Assembly (NCBI GenBank): GCA_963205155.1
Contig: CAUJJY010000236.1
Location: 1 to 9,231 of the forward strand
Length of the DNA: 9,231 nt
From: Candidatus Zixiibacteriota bacterium
GTDB lineage: Bacteria > Zixibacteria > MSB-5A5 > CAIYYT01
Reading direction: 5' to 3'
The stretch's first letter is position 1. The number at the start of each line of letters is the position of its first letter. The position numbers were made by a program, and so were the translations under genes. The notes beneath the pieces were generated by a model. The model was not told where the DNA came from. It made no database searches and saw only the letters and a list, made by a program, of their open reading frames with translations. Shown here in pieces: positions 1 to 6,396 of this stretch.

Positions 1-606
1 GGTGTCGCTTGACTTGACATGAATCGTTGAAAGTTTGTTCAACCGTTCGCACAGCTTTGCCTGGGTCGCTGAGATCTTCTTCCACTGTGAGACCGGGTCG
101 GCAGTATCGCAATAACCGGCGGAGTATACGAAGTCCTCAAACTCGGTCAGTGACTTCTCCGCCTCTTGCGCATCCGCCTGCGCTGGAAACATTGTTCCAC
201 ACCAACGCAATGACCCATCGGCTACCCGCCGGAAGAAAATCTCCAAGTACTCCTTGCGCGATTTTTGGTTCATTGCTTGCCGCGCCGAATCTGCATTGGA
301 AAGGAATTTAGTGTTCTCGGAACTCCAGACATGAAGATAGGCGTCCATCATCTTCGCTTCTTCAACGTCAAGTGGGTGCATATACGTCAATTGATCGTCG
401 TTAGCTTCCTTAATCAGAATCTCACCTAGCGGCTCGCAGTTGAACTCGACGTAAGGATACGCGCCCCGCTTCAATGCCAGGGAGTAAACCGCCTTGATCA
501 AAGGCAATGCGTGATACGGTCCGCGGATTTTGAACGAATCGCCTTTCTTGATGCTAAGCGAATAGTCGACCATTACCTCTGCCAATTTTCCGACTCTAGG
601 ATCCAT
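1..606 (-). CDS. Aminopeptidase, peptidase family M29 (N-terminal part, runs off left edge)
   Basis: Cytoplasmic metallo-aminopeptidase of the M29 (thermophilic aminopeptidase, AmpS/PepS/AmpT) family, which removes N-terminal residues from peptides using a two-metal centre. The frame is open from the ATG at 606 to the window edge, giving 202 codons of a family usually near 370-410 residues. The N-terminus MDPRVGKLAEVMVDYSLSIK, then KKGD (20-23), GAYPYVEF (about 49-56) and a stretch around LTYMHPLDVEEAKMMDAYLH are typical of the family's first domain. The metal ligands lie in the missing C-terminal half, so activity cannot be judged. An AGAGGAAG ribosome-binding site lies 5-6 bases before the ATG. 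The gene follows the ogt-type gene on the same strand after a 25-base gap, so the two are probably co-transcribed. The family call rests on recognised sequence pattern and not on a search. Confidence 0.85.
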   Translation of the reverse strand, partial: MDPRVGKLAEVMVDYSLSIKKGDSFKIRGPYHALPLIKAVYSLALKRGAYPYVEFNCEPLGEILIKEANDDQLTYMHPLDVEEAKMMDAYLHVWSSENTKFLSNADSARQAMNQKSRKEYLEIFFRRVADGSLRWCGTMFPAQADAQEAEKSLTEFEDFVYSAGYCDTADPVSQWKKISATQAKLCERLNKLSTIHVKSSDT

Positions 607-631
607 AACTTCCTCTATATAATCAAATGGT

Positions 632-1114
632 TCATTCTCGGTATTTCGCCTGCTCAAGATCAAGCAACATCTTCTTCACCTTCAGGCCACCGCCGAATCC
701 CCCCAGCTTTCCATCCGACGTCAGCACCCGGTGGCAGGGAAACACAATTGGTAGCGGATTTCCGGCGCATGCCGTGCCTGCCGCCCGAAACGCATTCGCT
801 GAACCAGCCATCGTGGCGAGCTGCTTATAGCTAATCGTCTGGCCATATTCGACTGTCCGGAGAGCTGTCAACGCCTTGTGCCGGAAACCGTCAGCTTTTA
901 GTTTGACTGGAAAAGAGAACTCCCGCCTGTCTCCTGCGAAGTACTCCTGAAGTTGCTTGACTGCCTCCGGGAAAGCGTCGTCACTTTCTTGAGTACAGCC
1001 TTCAAATTGCTTCGGTAGCTTGCCTGCCCCAAACTGGATGTACTCAACGTGGTCTGTACTTCCAACAAGTACGAGCTTTCCGATTGCTGTCTTTATTGTG
1101 CGCTTCTTGAACAT
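632..1114 (-). CDS. ogt: Methylated-DNA--protein-cysteine S-methyltransferase (O6-alkylguanine repair)
   Basis: Suicide DNA-repair protein that transfers the alkyl group from O6-methylguanine (and O4-methylthymine) to its own cysteine. The 160-residue length fits the single-domain Ogt/MGMT type without an Ada regulatory domain. The active-site motif PCHRV is at 126-130 with acceptor Cys127. It is preceded by the NP dipeptide (119-120) and followed by SDGKLGGFGGGL, the usual active-site loop. The recognition-helix region TISYKQLA (93-100) and Arg110 of FRAAG, in the place of the arginine finger, are also present. The ATG at 1114 gives the normal family start but has only a weak upstream GGAAGAAG. 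The frame stays open upstream to a TGA, with no good alternative start codon. It is the first gene of a minus-strand pair with the M29 aminopeptidase. Confidence 0.93.
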   Translation of the reverse strand: MFKKRTIKTAIGKLVLVGSTDHVEYIQFGAGKLPKQFEGCTQESDDAFPEAVKQLQEYFAGDRREFSFPVKLKADGFRHKALTALRTVEYGQTISYKQLATMAGSANAFRAAGTACAGNPLPIVFPCHRVLTSDGKLGGFGGGLKVKKMLLDLEQAKYRE

Positions 1115-1162
1115 CTTTGGTTTCTGGCTTCTTCCGCTAAGTAAAATCCCGAGCAGTGTTGC

Positions 1163-1190
1163 AATATATGTCCTCTTCCATGCAAGTCAA
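1163..1190 (-). promoter_or_regulatory. Candidate sigma70-type promoter for the ogt/aminopeptidase pair
   Basis: On the minus strand, TTGACT (1190-1185) is followed after 16 bases by TATATT (1168-1163). Each hexamer matches the consensus at 5 of 6 positions. Initiation would fall near 1156 and leave a leader of about 40 bases before the ogt ATG. A weaker alternative, TTGACT (1253-1248) with TAACAT (1229-1224) and an 18-base spacer, lies further upstream. Assigned by eye only. Confidence 0.45.
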
Positions 1191-1478
1191 ATCACTGTAA
1201 AAATACGATTCTTCCGCACCGCTATGTTACTACTTCGAGATTACGGCAGTCAAGCTGCAATGTTTCATGGGCTTACCGAAAATGTCAACAATAGCCTCAA
1301 CTCCGGCACGATTCTCACTATGTTATGCGTGGGAGGGTGCCGCCAACCTATAATTGGACTGTGGATGTCGTATGTTCTTGAAAGTGAGAACTTTGAAACA
1401 AAAAGAGTTGTATAAACGTTGTAATTGAGGAAGATAGCGGCCGATATTGTGGCATAAGGCACGAAACGGCAACTTGAT

Positions 1479-1507
1479 TTGACAACGAACTCCAGTGAAT
1501 TTAGCAT
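1479..1507 (+). promoter_or_regulatory. Candidate sigma70-type promoter for the first S41 protease
   Basis: A perfect -35 hexamer TTGACA (1479-1484) is followed after 17 bases by TAGCAT (1502-1507, 4 of 6 matches to TATAAT). Initiation near 1514 would give a very short leader of about 17 bases that still includes the GGAGG ribosome-binding site. The short leader lowers confidence. Confidence 0.4.
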
Positions 1508-1516
1508 TTTCAGCCC

Positions 1517-1521
1517 GGAGG
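1517..1521 (+). promoter_or_regulatory. Ribosome-binding site that sets the first S41 start
   Basis: GGAGG lies 9 bases before the ATG at 1531. The upstream in-frame ATG at 1495 would place this site inside the coding region and add 12 residues ahead of an otherwise standard signal peptide, so 1531 is preferred. Confidence 0.8.
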
Positions 1522-1530
1522 AAGAATCTG

Positions 1531-3339
1531 ATGAAAACCGAATTTAGAGTTAAGCTCTACGCCTTGATGCTGGCGATCGTGGCGCTAAGCGTCATCTGGA
1601 TCGTCGGCTCCGGCGACGCAGCGCAATCAACGCTTCAAAACGCCGTATATGGCAAGGACCTGTTTGCGCAAGCAACCTCAAACCCCGCCGAAATACAACA
1701 ACCTCCGGTCGATTCGCGCAATCACTCCATCGCGTACTACACCAAAATGATGGCTGATATTGCTTACAAGATTCACTCGCGATACATGGAAGATGTCGAT
1801 CCCGAGAGTCTCATCGAAGCCGGCATTGAAGGAATGCTATCCAACCTCGATCCCTACAGCGTGGTACTCAAGCCCAAATCATATGAATCCCTGATGGAGA
1901 GCACCCACGGCAAGTATGAAGGCGTTGGGATGCAGATTGACCTTCGTGACGACCGCGTCACCATCGTCTCGCCGATGGAAGGCACGCCCGCTTGGCGGAT
2001 GGGCTTCAAGGCCGGCGACAAAATCATGAAAATTGACACTGTCTCGACAGAAGGCATGAAAACCGATGAAGCTGCGAACCTGATGCGTGGACCTGCCGGT
2101 ACGAAAGTGAAACTGACCATTCAGCGTCCAGGCATCGATTACCCGATGGAGTACGATGTCGAGCGCGCTGTCATCGAACTCAACTCGGTCCGTTACTATG
2201 GACTGGTCGAACCTGGCATCGGCTACGTTAGAATTGACAAATTCGCTGAAACCACCACCGAAGAGCTTGAAAAAGCCATTACGGACATGAAGACCAACAT
2301 GGGTGTCAAATCCTTGATCTTCGATCTGCGCTCAAACGGCGGTGGCTTGCTTGACCAGGCAATTAGTGTCGCCAATCTCTTCCTCCCCAAAGAAAAACTG
2401 GTCGTTTATACACAGGGCAAGTACCCGACCTCACAAAAGAAATATTTCTCACAGAGCGAACCACTCTTTCCCGAAGGTGATCTCGTAGTTCTCGTCAACG
2501 GCGGCACCGCCTCGGCATCCGAAATCGTTTCAGGAGCCCTTCAAGATTGGGACCGTGGAGTGATCGTTGGCAATACGACCTTCGGTAAAGGACTTGTTCA
2601 GCAGGTATTCGGCGGTCAGAATGGCGAAGCCGCTCTTAAGCTGACCACTGCCAAGTATTACATTCCCTCCGGCCGCTGTATTCAGAAGCCGGAACGTGCC
2701 AAAAAGCACATGGAGTCAATGACGGAAGAAGAAGTCATTCTCGAGGAAAAGAACTCCGAACTCGGCGATAGCCGCGAAGTATTCTTTACCAACGCAGGCC
2801 GCAAGGTTTACGGCGGCGGTGGCGTCGTTCCCGATGTCGTCGTTGAAGATGAACTGTGGAAACCGATTGAATACAATCTGGTCCGCAAGAATATGTTCTC
2901 GGAATATGCCATCGAGTATGCAACGAAGCATAAAGACACTCCCAAGGATTTCGAAGTATCTGATGAGATTGTAAACGACTTCCGCAAATACCTGAAGGAG
3001 AAAGCTTTCGATTACAAGACCGGACTCGAGCTGGATCTGGAAAAATTCGAAGCCACTGCCAAAGAGATGGAAAAAAATGATCTCTTTGCGGCCGACATCG
3101 CCGAGATGAAGCAGTTGATTGAAAAAGAGAAAGTGAAAGACTTCGATGCTTCAATCGACTACATTCGCCAGTCCATCAAACGCGAAATCCTTCGCAGCGA
3201 GTATGGTGAACGCGGTATCTACGAACAGATCACCATGAAAGAAGATAAGCACGTCAAGCAGGCGCTTGAGCTCTTAAAGAACAAGGCCAAGTACGGCACC
3301 TTGCTCAAGCCGAGCAAGAAGGACGAAGACAAAGGTTAA
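1531..3339 (+). CDS. Exported S41-family C-terminal processing protease (first of two paralogues)
   Basis: Serine protease with a Ser/Lys dyad that cleaves exported proteins, often from their C-terminus (CtpA/Prc/Tsp family). With the ATG at 1531 it is 602 residues. Residues 1-31 form a signal peptide: basic N-terminus, hydrophobic core about 9-25, and an AA-Q-like cleavage region near 30-32. A helical N-terminal segment (about 66-115, with SNLDPYS at 104-110) is followed by a PDZ domain (about 126-210, YEGVGMQI then MGFKAGDKIMKID). The catalytic domain (about 222-385) has FDLRSNGGGLLDQAIS and nucleophile Ser328 in GTASASE, with Asp339, Lys353 in TFGKG and Gln357. The spacing matches E. coli Prc Ser430/Asp441/Lys455. 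A glycine-rich VYGGGGVVPDV segment (about 427-436) leads into a charged, probably helical tail to residue 602. A terminator follows, so it is probably monocistronic. Its substrate is unknown. Confidence 0.93.
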   Translation: MKTEFRVKLYALMLAIVALSVIWIVGSGDAAQSTLQNAVYGKDLFAQATSNPAEIQQPPVDSRNHSIAYYTKMMADIAYKIHSRYMEDVDPESLIEAGIEGMLSNLDPYSVVLKPKSYESLMESTHGKYEGVGMQIDLRDDRVTIVSPMEGTPAWRMGFKAGDKIMKIDTVSTEGMKTDEAANLMRGPAGTKVKLTIQRPGIDYPMEYDVERAVIELNSVRYYGLVEPGIGYVRIDKFAETTTEELEKAITDMKTNMGVKSLIFDLRSNGGGLLDQAISVANLFLPKEKLVVYTQGKYPTSQKKYFSQSEPLFPEGDLVVLVNGGTASASEIVSGALQDWDRGVIVGNTTFGKGLVQQVFGGQNGEAALKLTTAKYYIPSGRCIQKPERAKKHMESMTEEEVILEEKNSELGDSREVFFTNAGRKVYGGGGVVPDVVVEDELWKPIEYNLVRKNMFSEYAIEYATKHKDTPKDFEVSDEIVNDFRKYLKEKAFDYKTGLELDLEKFEATAKEMEKNDLFAADIAEMKQLIEKEKVKDFDASIDYIRQSIKREILRSEYGERGIYEQITMKEDKHVKQALELLKNKAKYGTLLKPSKKDEDKG

Positions 3340-3360
3340 TCTGCCCGACTTTGACACGAC

Positions 3361-3391
3361 AAGGCGGTCGCATGTTGCGACCGCCTTTTTT
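3361..3391 (+). terminator. Rho-independent terminator after the first S41 gene
   Basis: A perfect inverted repeat, AAGGCGGTCGCA / TGCGACCGCCTT (arms 3361-3372 and 3376-3387), has a three-base TGT loop and ends in a run of six T (3386-3391). It begins 21 bases after the TAA stop. The T run is on one side only, so it should act on plus-strand transcripts. Confidence 0.95.
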
Positions 3392-3452
3392 GTTGTGAAC
3401 TGATTCCTCCAATAAACGACAGGAAACGGGTATCTGTTTTGTATAGGTTTAC

Positions 3453-3480
3453 TTGACACTGCGGATTGAACTCATAGATT
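3453..3480 (+). promoter_or_regulatory. Candidate sigma70-type promoter for the second S41 gene and downstream operon
   Basis: TTGACA (3453-3458, perfect -35) and TAGATT (3475-3480, 4 of 6 matches) are separated by 16 bases, just after the terminator of the preceding gene. Initiation near 3487 leaves a leader of about 24 bases that includes the GGAGG at 3500-3504. The position makes sense because transcription from upstream should stop at 3391. Confidence 0.5.
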
Positions 3481-3499
3481 CGCAAGTACTCGACTTCAC

Positions 3500-3504
3500 G
3501 GAGG
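3500..3504 (+). promoter_or_regulatory. Ribosome-binding site that supports a TTG start
   Basis: GGAGG lies 6 bases before TTG 3511, an ideal distance. The nearby ATG at 3506 is only 1 base from the site and reads ATG-GAT-TGA, so it cannot start the protease. Confidence 0.85.
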
Positions 3505-3510
3505 TATGGA

Positions 3511-5193
3511 TTGAAGCGCACAGGGAATGTATATTGCGCCGTCATCGTCGTTTTAATTGCCGGCGTATTCACGACAGTCGCATTGTCGCAAAACAGTGAC
3601 AAGTCAACACCTGCCAGGGGTGGCCGCTCAATCGCCTATTACACCAAAATCATTTCCGACATCGCCCTGTCAATTCGCGAAAATTACATGGACGATGTAA
3701 ATCTTGATGAGCTCTTCAATTCGAGTTTTGAAGGAATGCTCGCAAATCTCGACCCCTACAGCGTGTTGTTGCGCCGCGATGACTATGAAGCGTTGCGCGA
3801 AGCAGCTTCCGGCCGCTACGAGGGCATCGGCATCGACATCGACTATCGCGACGGCGAAGTCACAATCATTACGCCTCTCGAGGGCGCACCGGCATCAAAA
3901 CTCGGACTGCGCCCGGGTGACAAGATCGTCAAGATTGAAGGTCGGATTGTCTCGAGACTGACCAATTCCGAGTTCAATGCCCTGGCGCGCGGCAAGGCCG
4001 GCACCACGGTTCGAATAACTGTCGAGCGTCCCGGTGTTGCCAATCCAATGGATTACGTTGTTGAGCGGGCTGTCGTCGAATTACATCCAGTCAAATACTC
4101 CGGTATGCTTGACCAGTCGCTCGGCTATGTGCGAATCTCCAAATTCGCCGAGAAGGCCGGCGACGAGTTCCAAACAGCTTTGCGCGACCTAAAAAGCCGG
4201 GGTTGCCAGTCGCTCATTCTCGACCTGCGCTCCAACGGCGGCGGCTTAATGGACCAAGCAATCTCGGTCGTGAGTCAATTCATACCAAAAGAAAAGCTCG
4301 TAGTTTACACGAAGGGCCAGTCCCAATCAACCCAGCGGCGGTATCTTTCCACTGGCGACCCAATCTTCCCCGAAGGTAACCTTGTTGTCTTAGTTGACAG
4401 CGGAACCGCGTCGGCCGCCGAAATCGTCTCTGGAGCCGTTCAGGACTGGGATCGCGGCGTTATCATGGGTACTGTGACCTACGGTAAAGGTCTGGTCCAA
4501 AACGTCTTTGAGTGGGAGAATTCGGATTACGCACTGAAATTGACGACTTCGAAATATTACATCCCTTCAGGCCGCTCGATTCAAAGACCAGAGCGTTCAC
4601 ACAAGAACGGAGCCCTCGACAAAGAACTCGGACAGGCCAATAATCAGGATACAAAGGCGTTCAAAACCAATAACGGCCGCAAGGTGTTTGGCGGCGGCGG
4701 AATAACTCCCGATGTGCCTGTTTCGAGAAAAGGGCTTCTCCCTCTCGAACACAATCTCTCGCGCGAGAATCTCTTCTTCCAATTTGCCATCGACTATACC
4801 GCGAGAGTTAAGTCGATTCCTCGCGACTTCCCGGTGACCGATGAAATGATTCGCGATTTCCGAGCGTTCGTGAAGTCCAAAGATTTTGTCTACAAAAGCA
4901 GTTCAGAAGAATTGCTGGCCAATCTCGAATCCGCAGTTGCTGCCGAAGGCAAAGCAAAATCCTTCACGACGGAAATCGAAGCTCTGCGCAAAGCTATCGA
5001 ACGGGAAAAGGACCAGGATTTCGAGCGCGGCCGCGAATTCATTCGATCAGCACTACGGCGGGAAATTCTGTATATTAAGTTTGGCGACTCGGCGGTCTAC
5101 GAAGAAATCATCACCAAGGAAGACCCTGCTGTACGCCAGGCAATGGATCTACTCAAGGACCGCGGTAAGTATAACGCGCTGTTGAAGGGCTAG
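3511..5193 (+). CDS. Exported S41-family C-terminal processing protease (second paralogue, TTG start)
   Basis: 560-residue paralogue of the preceding protease with the same order of domains: signal peptide (1-26, hydrophobic core about 8-24, ending near VALS-Q), helical segment with ANLDPYS (78-84), PDZ domain (about 100-180, YEGIGIDI then LGLRPGDKIVKIEG), S41 catalytic domain and charged C-terminal tail. The active site is Ser301 in GTASAAE with Asp312, Lys326 in TYGKG and Gln330, so the dyad is intact. The second serine of the usual SASE motif is Ala303 here. The FGGGGITPDV segment (393-402) and the final KYNALLK mirror the first copy. Blocks such as EKLVVYT, QDWDRGVI and KYYIPSGR are identical in both copies, pointing to duplication. 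The second copy is about 40 residues shorter, partly in the linker after the catalytic domain. The only supported start is TTG 3511. It is the first gene of the long downstream transcript. Confidence 0.92.
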   Translation: MKRTGNVYCAVIVVLIAGVFTTVALSQNSDKSTPARGGRSIAYYTKIISDIALSIRENYMDDVNLDELFNSSFEGMLANLDPYSVLLRRDDYEALREAASGRYEGIGIDIDYRDGEVTIITPLEGAPASKLGLRPGDKIVKIEGRIVSRLTNSEFNALARGKAGTTVRITVERPGVANPMDYVVERAVVELHPVKYSGMLDQSLGYVRISKFAEKAGDEFQTALRDLKSRGCQSLILDLRSNGGGLMDQAISVVSQFIPKEKLVVYTKGQSQSTQRRYLSTGDPIFPEGNLVVLVDSGTASAAEIVSGAVQDWDRGVIMGTVTYGKGLVQNVFEWENSDYALKLTTSKYYIPSGRSIQRPERSHKNGALDKELGQANNQDTKAFKTNNGRKVFGGGGITPDVPVSRKGLLPLEHNLSRENLFFQFAIDYTARVKSIPRDFPVTDEMIRDFRAFVKSKDFVYKSSSEELLANLESAVAAEGKAKSFTTEIEALRKAIEREKDQDFERGREFIRSALRREILYIKFGDSAVYEEIITKEDPAVRQAMDLLKDRGKYNALLKG

Positions 5194-5200
5194 GCCCAAG

Positions 5201-5929
5201 CTGTATAAAAGCATCGCCAAGTACTATGACTTACTCGGCTGGAACGAGTTCCACGACATCGCTCTGCCGCGTCTCAAACCCTTGCTGATCAAACACCGGG
5301 TCCGGTCTTATCTTGACCTTGCTTGCGGCACCGGCTCACTTGCCTTCACAGTGGCCCGCATGGGAATCGAAGTCGTCGGCCTCGACCGCTCACAGGAGAT
5401 GCTGGCAATGGCAAACGCCCGCCTGCGACACTTCGGTGCCAAAATGAAGCCGGAATTCATAAAGCGCGACATGGCACGCTATAATCTGCATCGACAGTTT
5501 GACGCCGTCGGCTGCTTCTTTGATGCCGCCAATCACATTGTCGATCCGACACAGTTCGCCGAGTTTATCCGGATGGCGTCGCTCCATGTCAAACCGGGCG
5601 GCTTCTTTATTTTTGACGTCAATACTGCCATCGGACTTGGACGCTGGGATGCCGTTCTCTTTACCAAACAGGGCGAGCACGCAGTCCTCATGAAAGGCAA
5701 ATATGACCGCCGTGAGCGACTCGCCGCAATCACGATTCACGGCTATGTGCGTTCATCCGGTGGCATTGACCGCTTCAAAGAGACGTTTTACGAGCGCGGA
5801 TATCCCCACAAGGATATCGTCGCATTATTGCGCAAGAACGGTTTTTCTAAAATCACTGCGACTCCGCAAAAAAGCGAACAGACTCTAAAGACAGCCTTGC
5901 GGGTGTTCTACCTCGCGTACAAGTCTTAA
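5201..5929 (+). CDS. SAM-dependent class I methyltransferase (probable CTG start)
   Basis: Rossmann-fold methyltransferase of unknown substrate, 242 residues when read from CTG 5201. Motif I is LDLACGTGSL (38-47), the acidic ribose-binding residue is Asp62 in VVGLDRS, motif II lies in FDAVGCFFDAANHI, and the later strand is KPGGFFIFDV. The frame upstream of TTG 5282 is open back to a TGA at 5183. It encodes LYKSIAKYYDLLGW, the tyrosine-rich beginning normal in this family (commonly MYxxxAxYYDL). The only start-like codon there is CTG 5201, which decoded as Met gives exactly that beginning. GAAGGG at 5184-5189 could serve as its ribosome-binding site, 11 bases away. A TTG start at 5282 would give a 215-residue protein lacking the conserved N-terminal helix. 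The gene begins 7 bases after the S41 stop and ends 18 bases before cdd. Confidence 0.85.
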   Translation: MYKSIAKYYDLLGWNEFHDIALPRLKPLLIKHRVRSYLDLACGTGSLAFTVARMGIEVVGLDRSQEMLAMANARLRHFGAKMKPEFIKRDMARYNLHRQFDAVGCFFDAANHIVDPTQFAEFIRMASLHVKPGGFFIFDVNTAIGLGRWDAVLFTKQGEHAVLMKGKYDRRERLAAITIHGYVRSSGGIDRFKETFYERGYPHKDIVALLRKNGFSKITATPQKSEQTLKTALRVFYLAYKS

Positions 5930-5947
5930 CCAGAGGGGTATTCGGCA

Positions 5948-6340
5948 ATGAAGAATTTCACTGAACAAGAATTGGTACTTAGCAGTCAAGCTGTATTGGC
6001 TCACTCATACTCTCCCTACTCGAAATTCAAAGTCGGCGCGGCGTTGGAGACTGCCCGGTTCATCTATGTTGGAACCAACATCGAAAACCGTTCCTTTGGA
6101 CTCACTGTTTGCGCCGAACGCGTTGCCGTCTTTTCAGCGGTTGCCAATCGCGACCGCAAGTTCCGTCGCATGGCGCTATCTTCGGCTACCAAGGACTTCA
6201 TTACACCCTGCGGAGCCTGCCTGCAGGTTTTGTCAGAATTCTGCGAAGATCTGCCCATCCTCTTGGTAAACTGTGATGGCAAGATCAAAAAGACAACGCT
6301 CAAGAAGCTCTATCCTTCTCCGTTTGTCCTAAAAAAGTGA
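5948..6340 (+). CDS. cdd: Cytidine deaminase
   Basis: Hydrolytic deamination of cytidine and deoxycytidine to uridine and deoxyuridine, cytoplasmic, pyrimidine salvage. The 130-residue length fits the small homotetrameric type. Substrate-binding FKVGAAL (27-33) and TNIENRSFG (43-51) precede the zinc motif TVCAERVA, with ligand Cys55, catalytic Glu57 and Arg58. The second motif PCGACLQ supplies Cys88 and Cys91. The family usually has Arg directly after the second cysteine of this motif (PCGxCRQ), but here it is Leu92. GAGGGG (5933-5938) lies 9 bases before the ATG. It sits upstream of deoC and the nucleoside phosphorylase, and this context supports the role. Confidence 0.93.
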   Translation: MKNFTEQELVLSSQAVLAHSYSPYSKFKVGAALETARFIYVGTNIENRSFGLTVCAERVAVFSAVANRDRKFRRMALSSATKDFITPCGACLQVLSEFCEDLPILLVNCDGKIKKTTLKKLYPSPFVLKK

Positions 6341-6386
6341 TACCATTCCGACAATAAACGCATAGCTTTCGTCAAGGGTGGCTCAT

Positions 6387-6390
6387 GAGG
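6387..6390 (+). promoter_or_regulatory. Ribosome-binding site of the full-length deoC frame
   Basis: GAGG lies 6 bases before ATG 6397. Its survival shows where deoC translation begins and that the original protein included the N-terminal region now cut off by the TAA at 6529. Confidence 0.75.
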
Positions 6391-6396
6391 TAACTA

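Larger units (their letters stand above)
1115..1530. other. Divergent intergenic region, no convincing gene
   Basis: About 415 bases separate the minus-strand repair gene from the plus-strand S41 gene. Short open frames exist on both strands (for example 1265-1507 minus, and the part of 1020-1415 plus that extends past ogt). They lack ribosome-binding sites and recognisable protein character. No tRNA, riboswitch, repeat array or strong hairpin was seen. The region is AT-richer than the genes and carries the two outward-facing promoter candidates listed separately. It is best read as a shared control region, possibly with decayed coding sequence. Confidence 0.6.

Noticed and set aside
1115..1189. 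Upstream in-frame extension of ogt with a short hydrophobic stretch (TYIATLLGILLSG)
   Set aside because: No ATG, GTG or TTG in frame. It overlaps the best promoter candidate, and ATG 1114 already gives the family's normal length.
1020..1415. 131-residue plus-strand open frame
   Set aside because: Its first part is antisense to the certain ogt-type gene and the rest covers AT-rich intergenic sequence. It has no family resemblance or start signal.
1265..1507. 80-residue open frame on the minus strand in the divergent intergenic region
   Set aside because: No ribosome-binding site and no recognisable domain. It sits over the promoter area of the first S41 gene.
1495..1530. ATG 1495 as start of the first S41 protease
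   Set aside because: It would bury the GGAGG site inside the gene, lie upstream of the -10 candidate, and put extra residues ahead of a normal signal peptide.
6385..6393. Two-codon ORF ATG-AGG-TAA just before deoC as a regulatory minimal ORF
   Set aside because: It arises from the bases of the deoC Shine-Dalgarno site itself. Nothing else supports a function.
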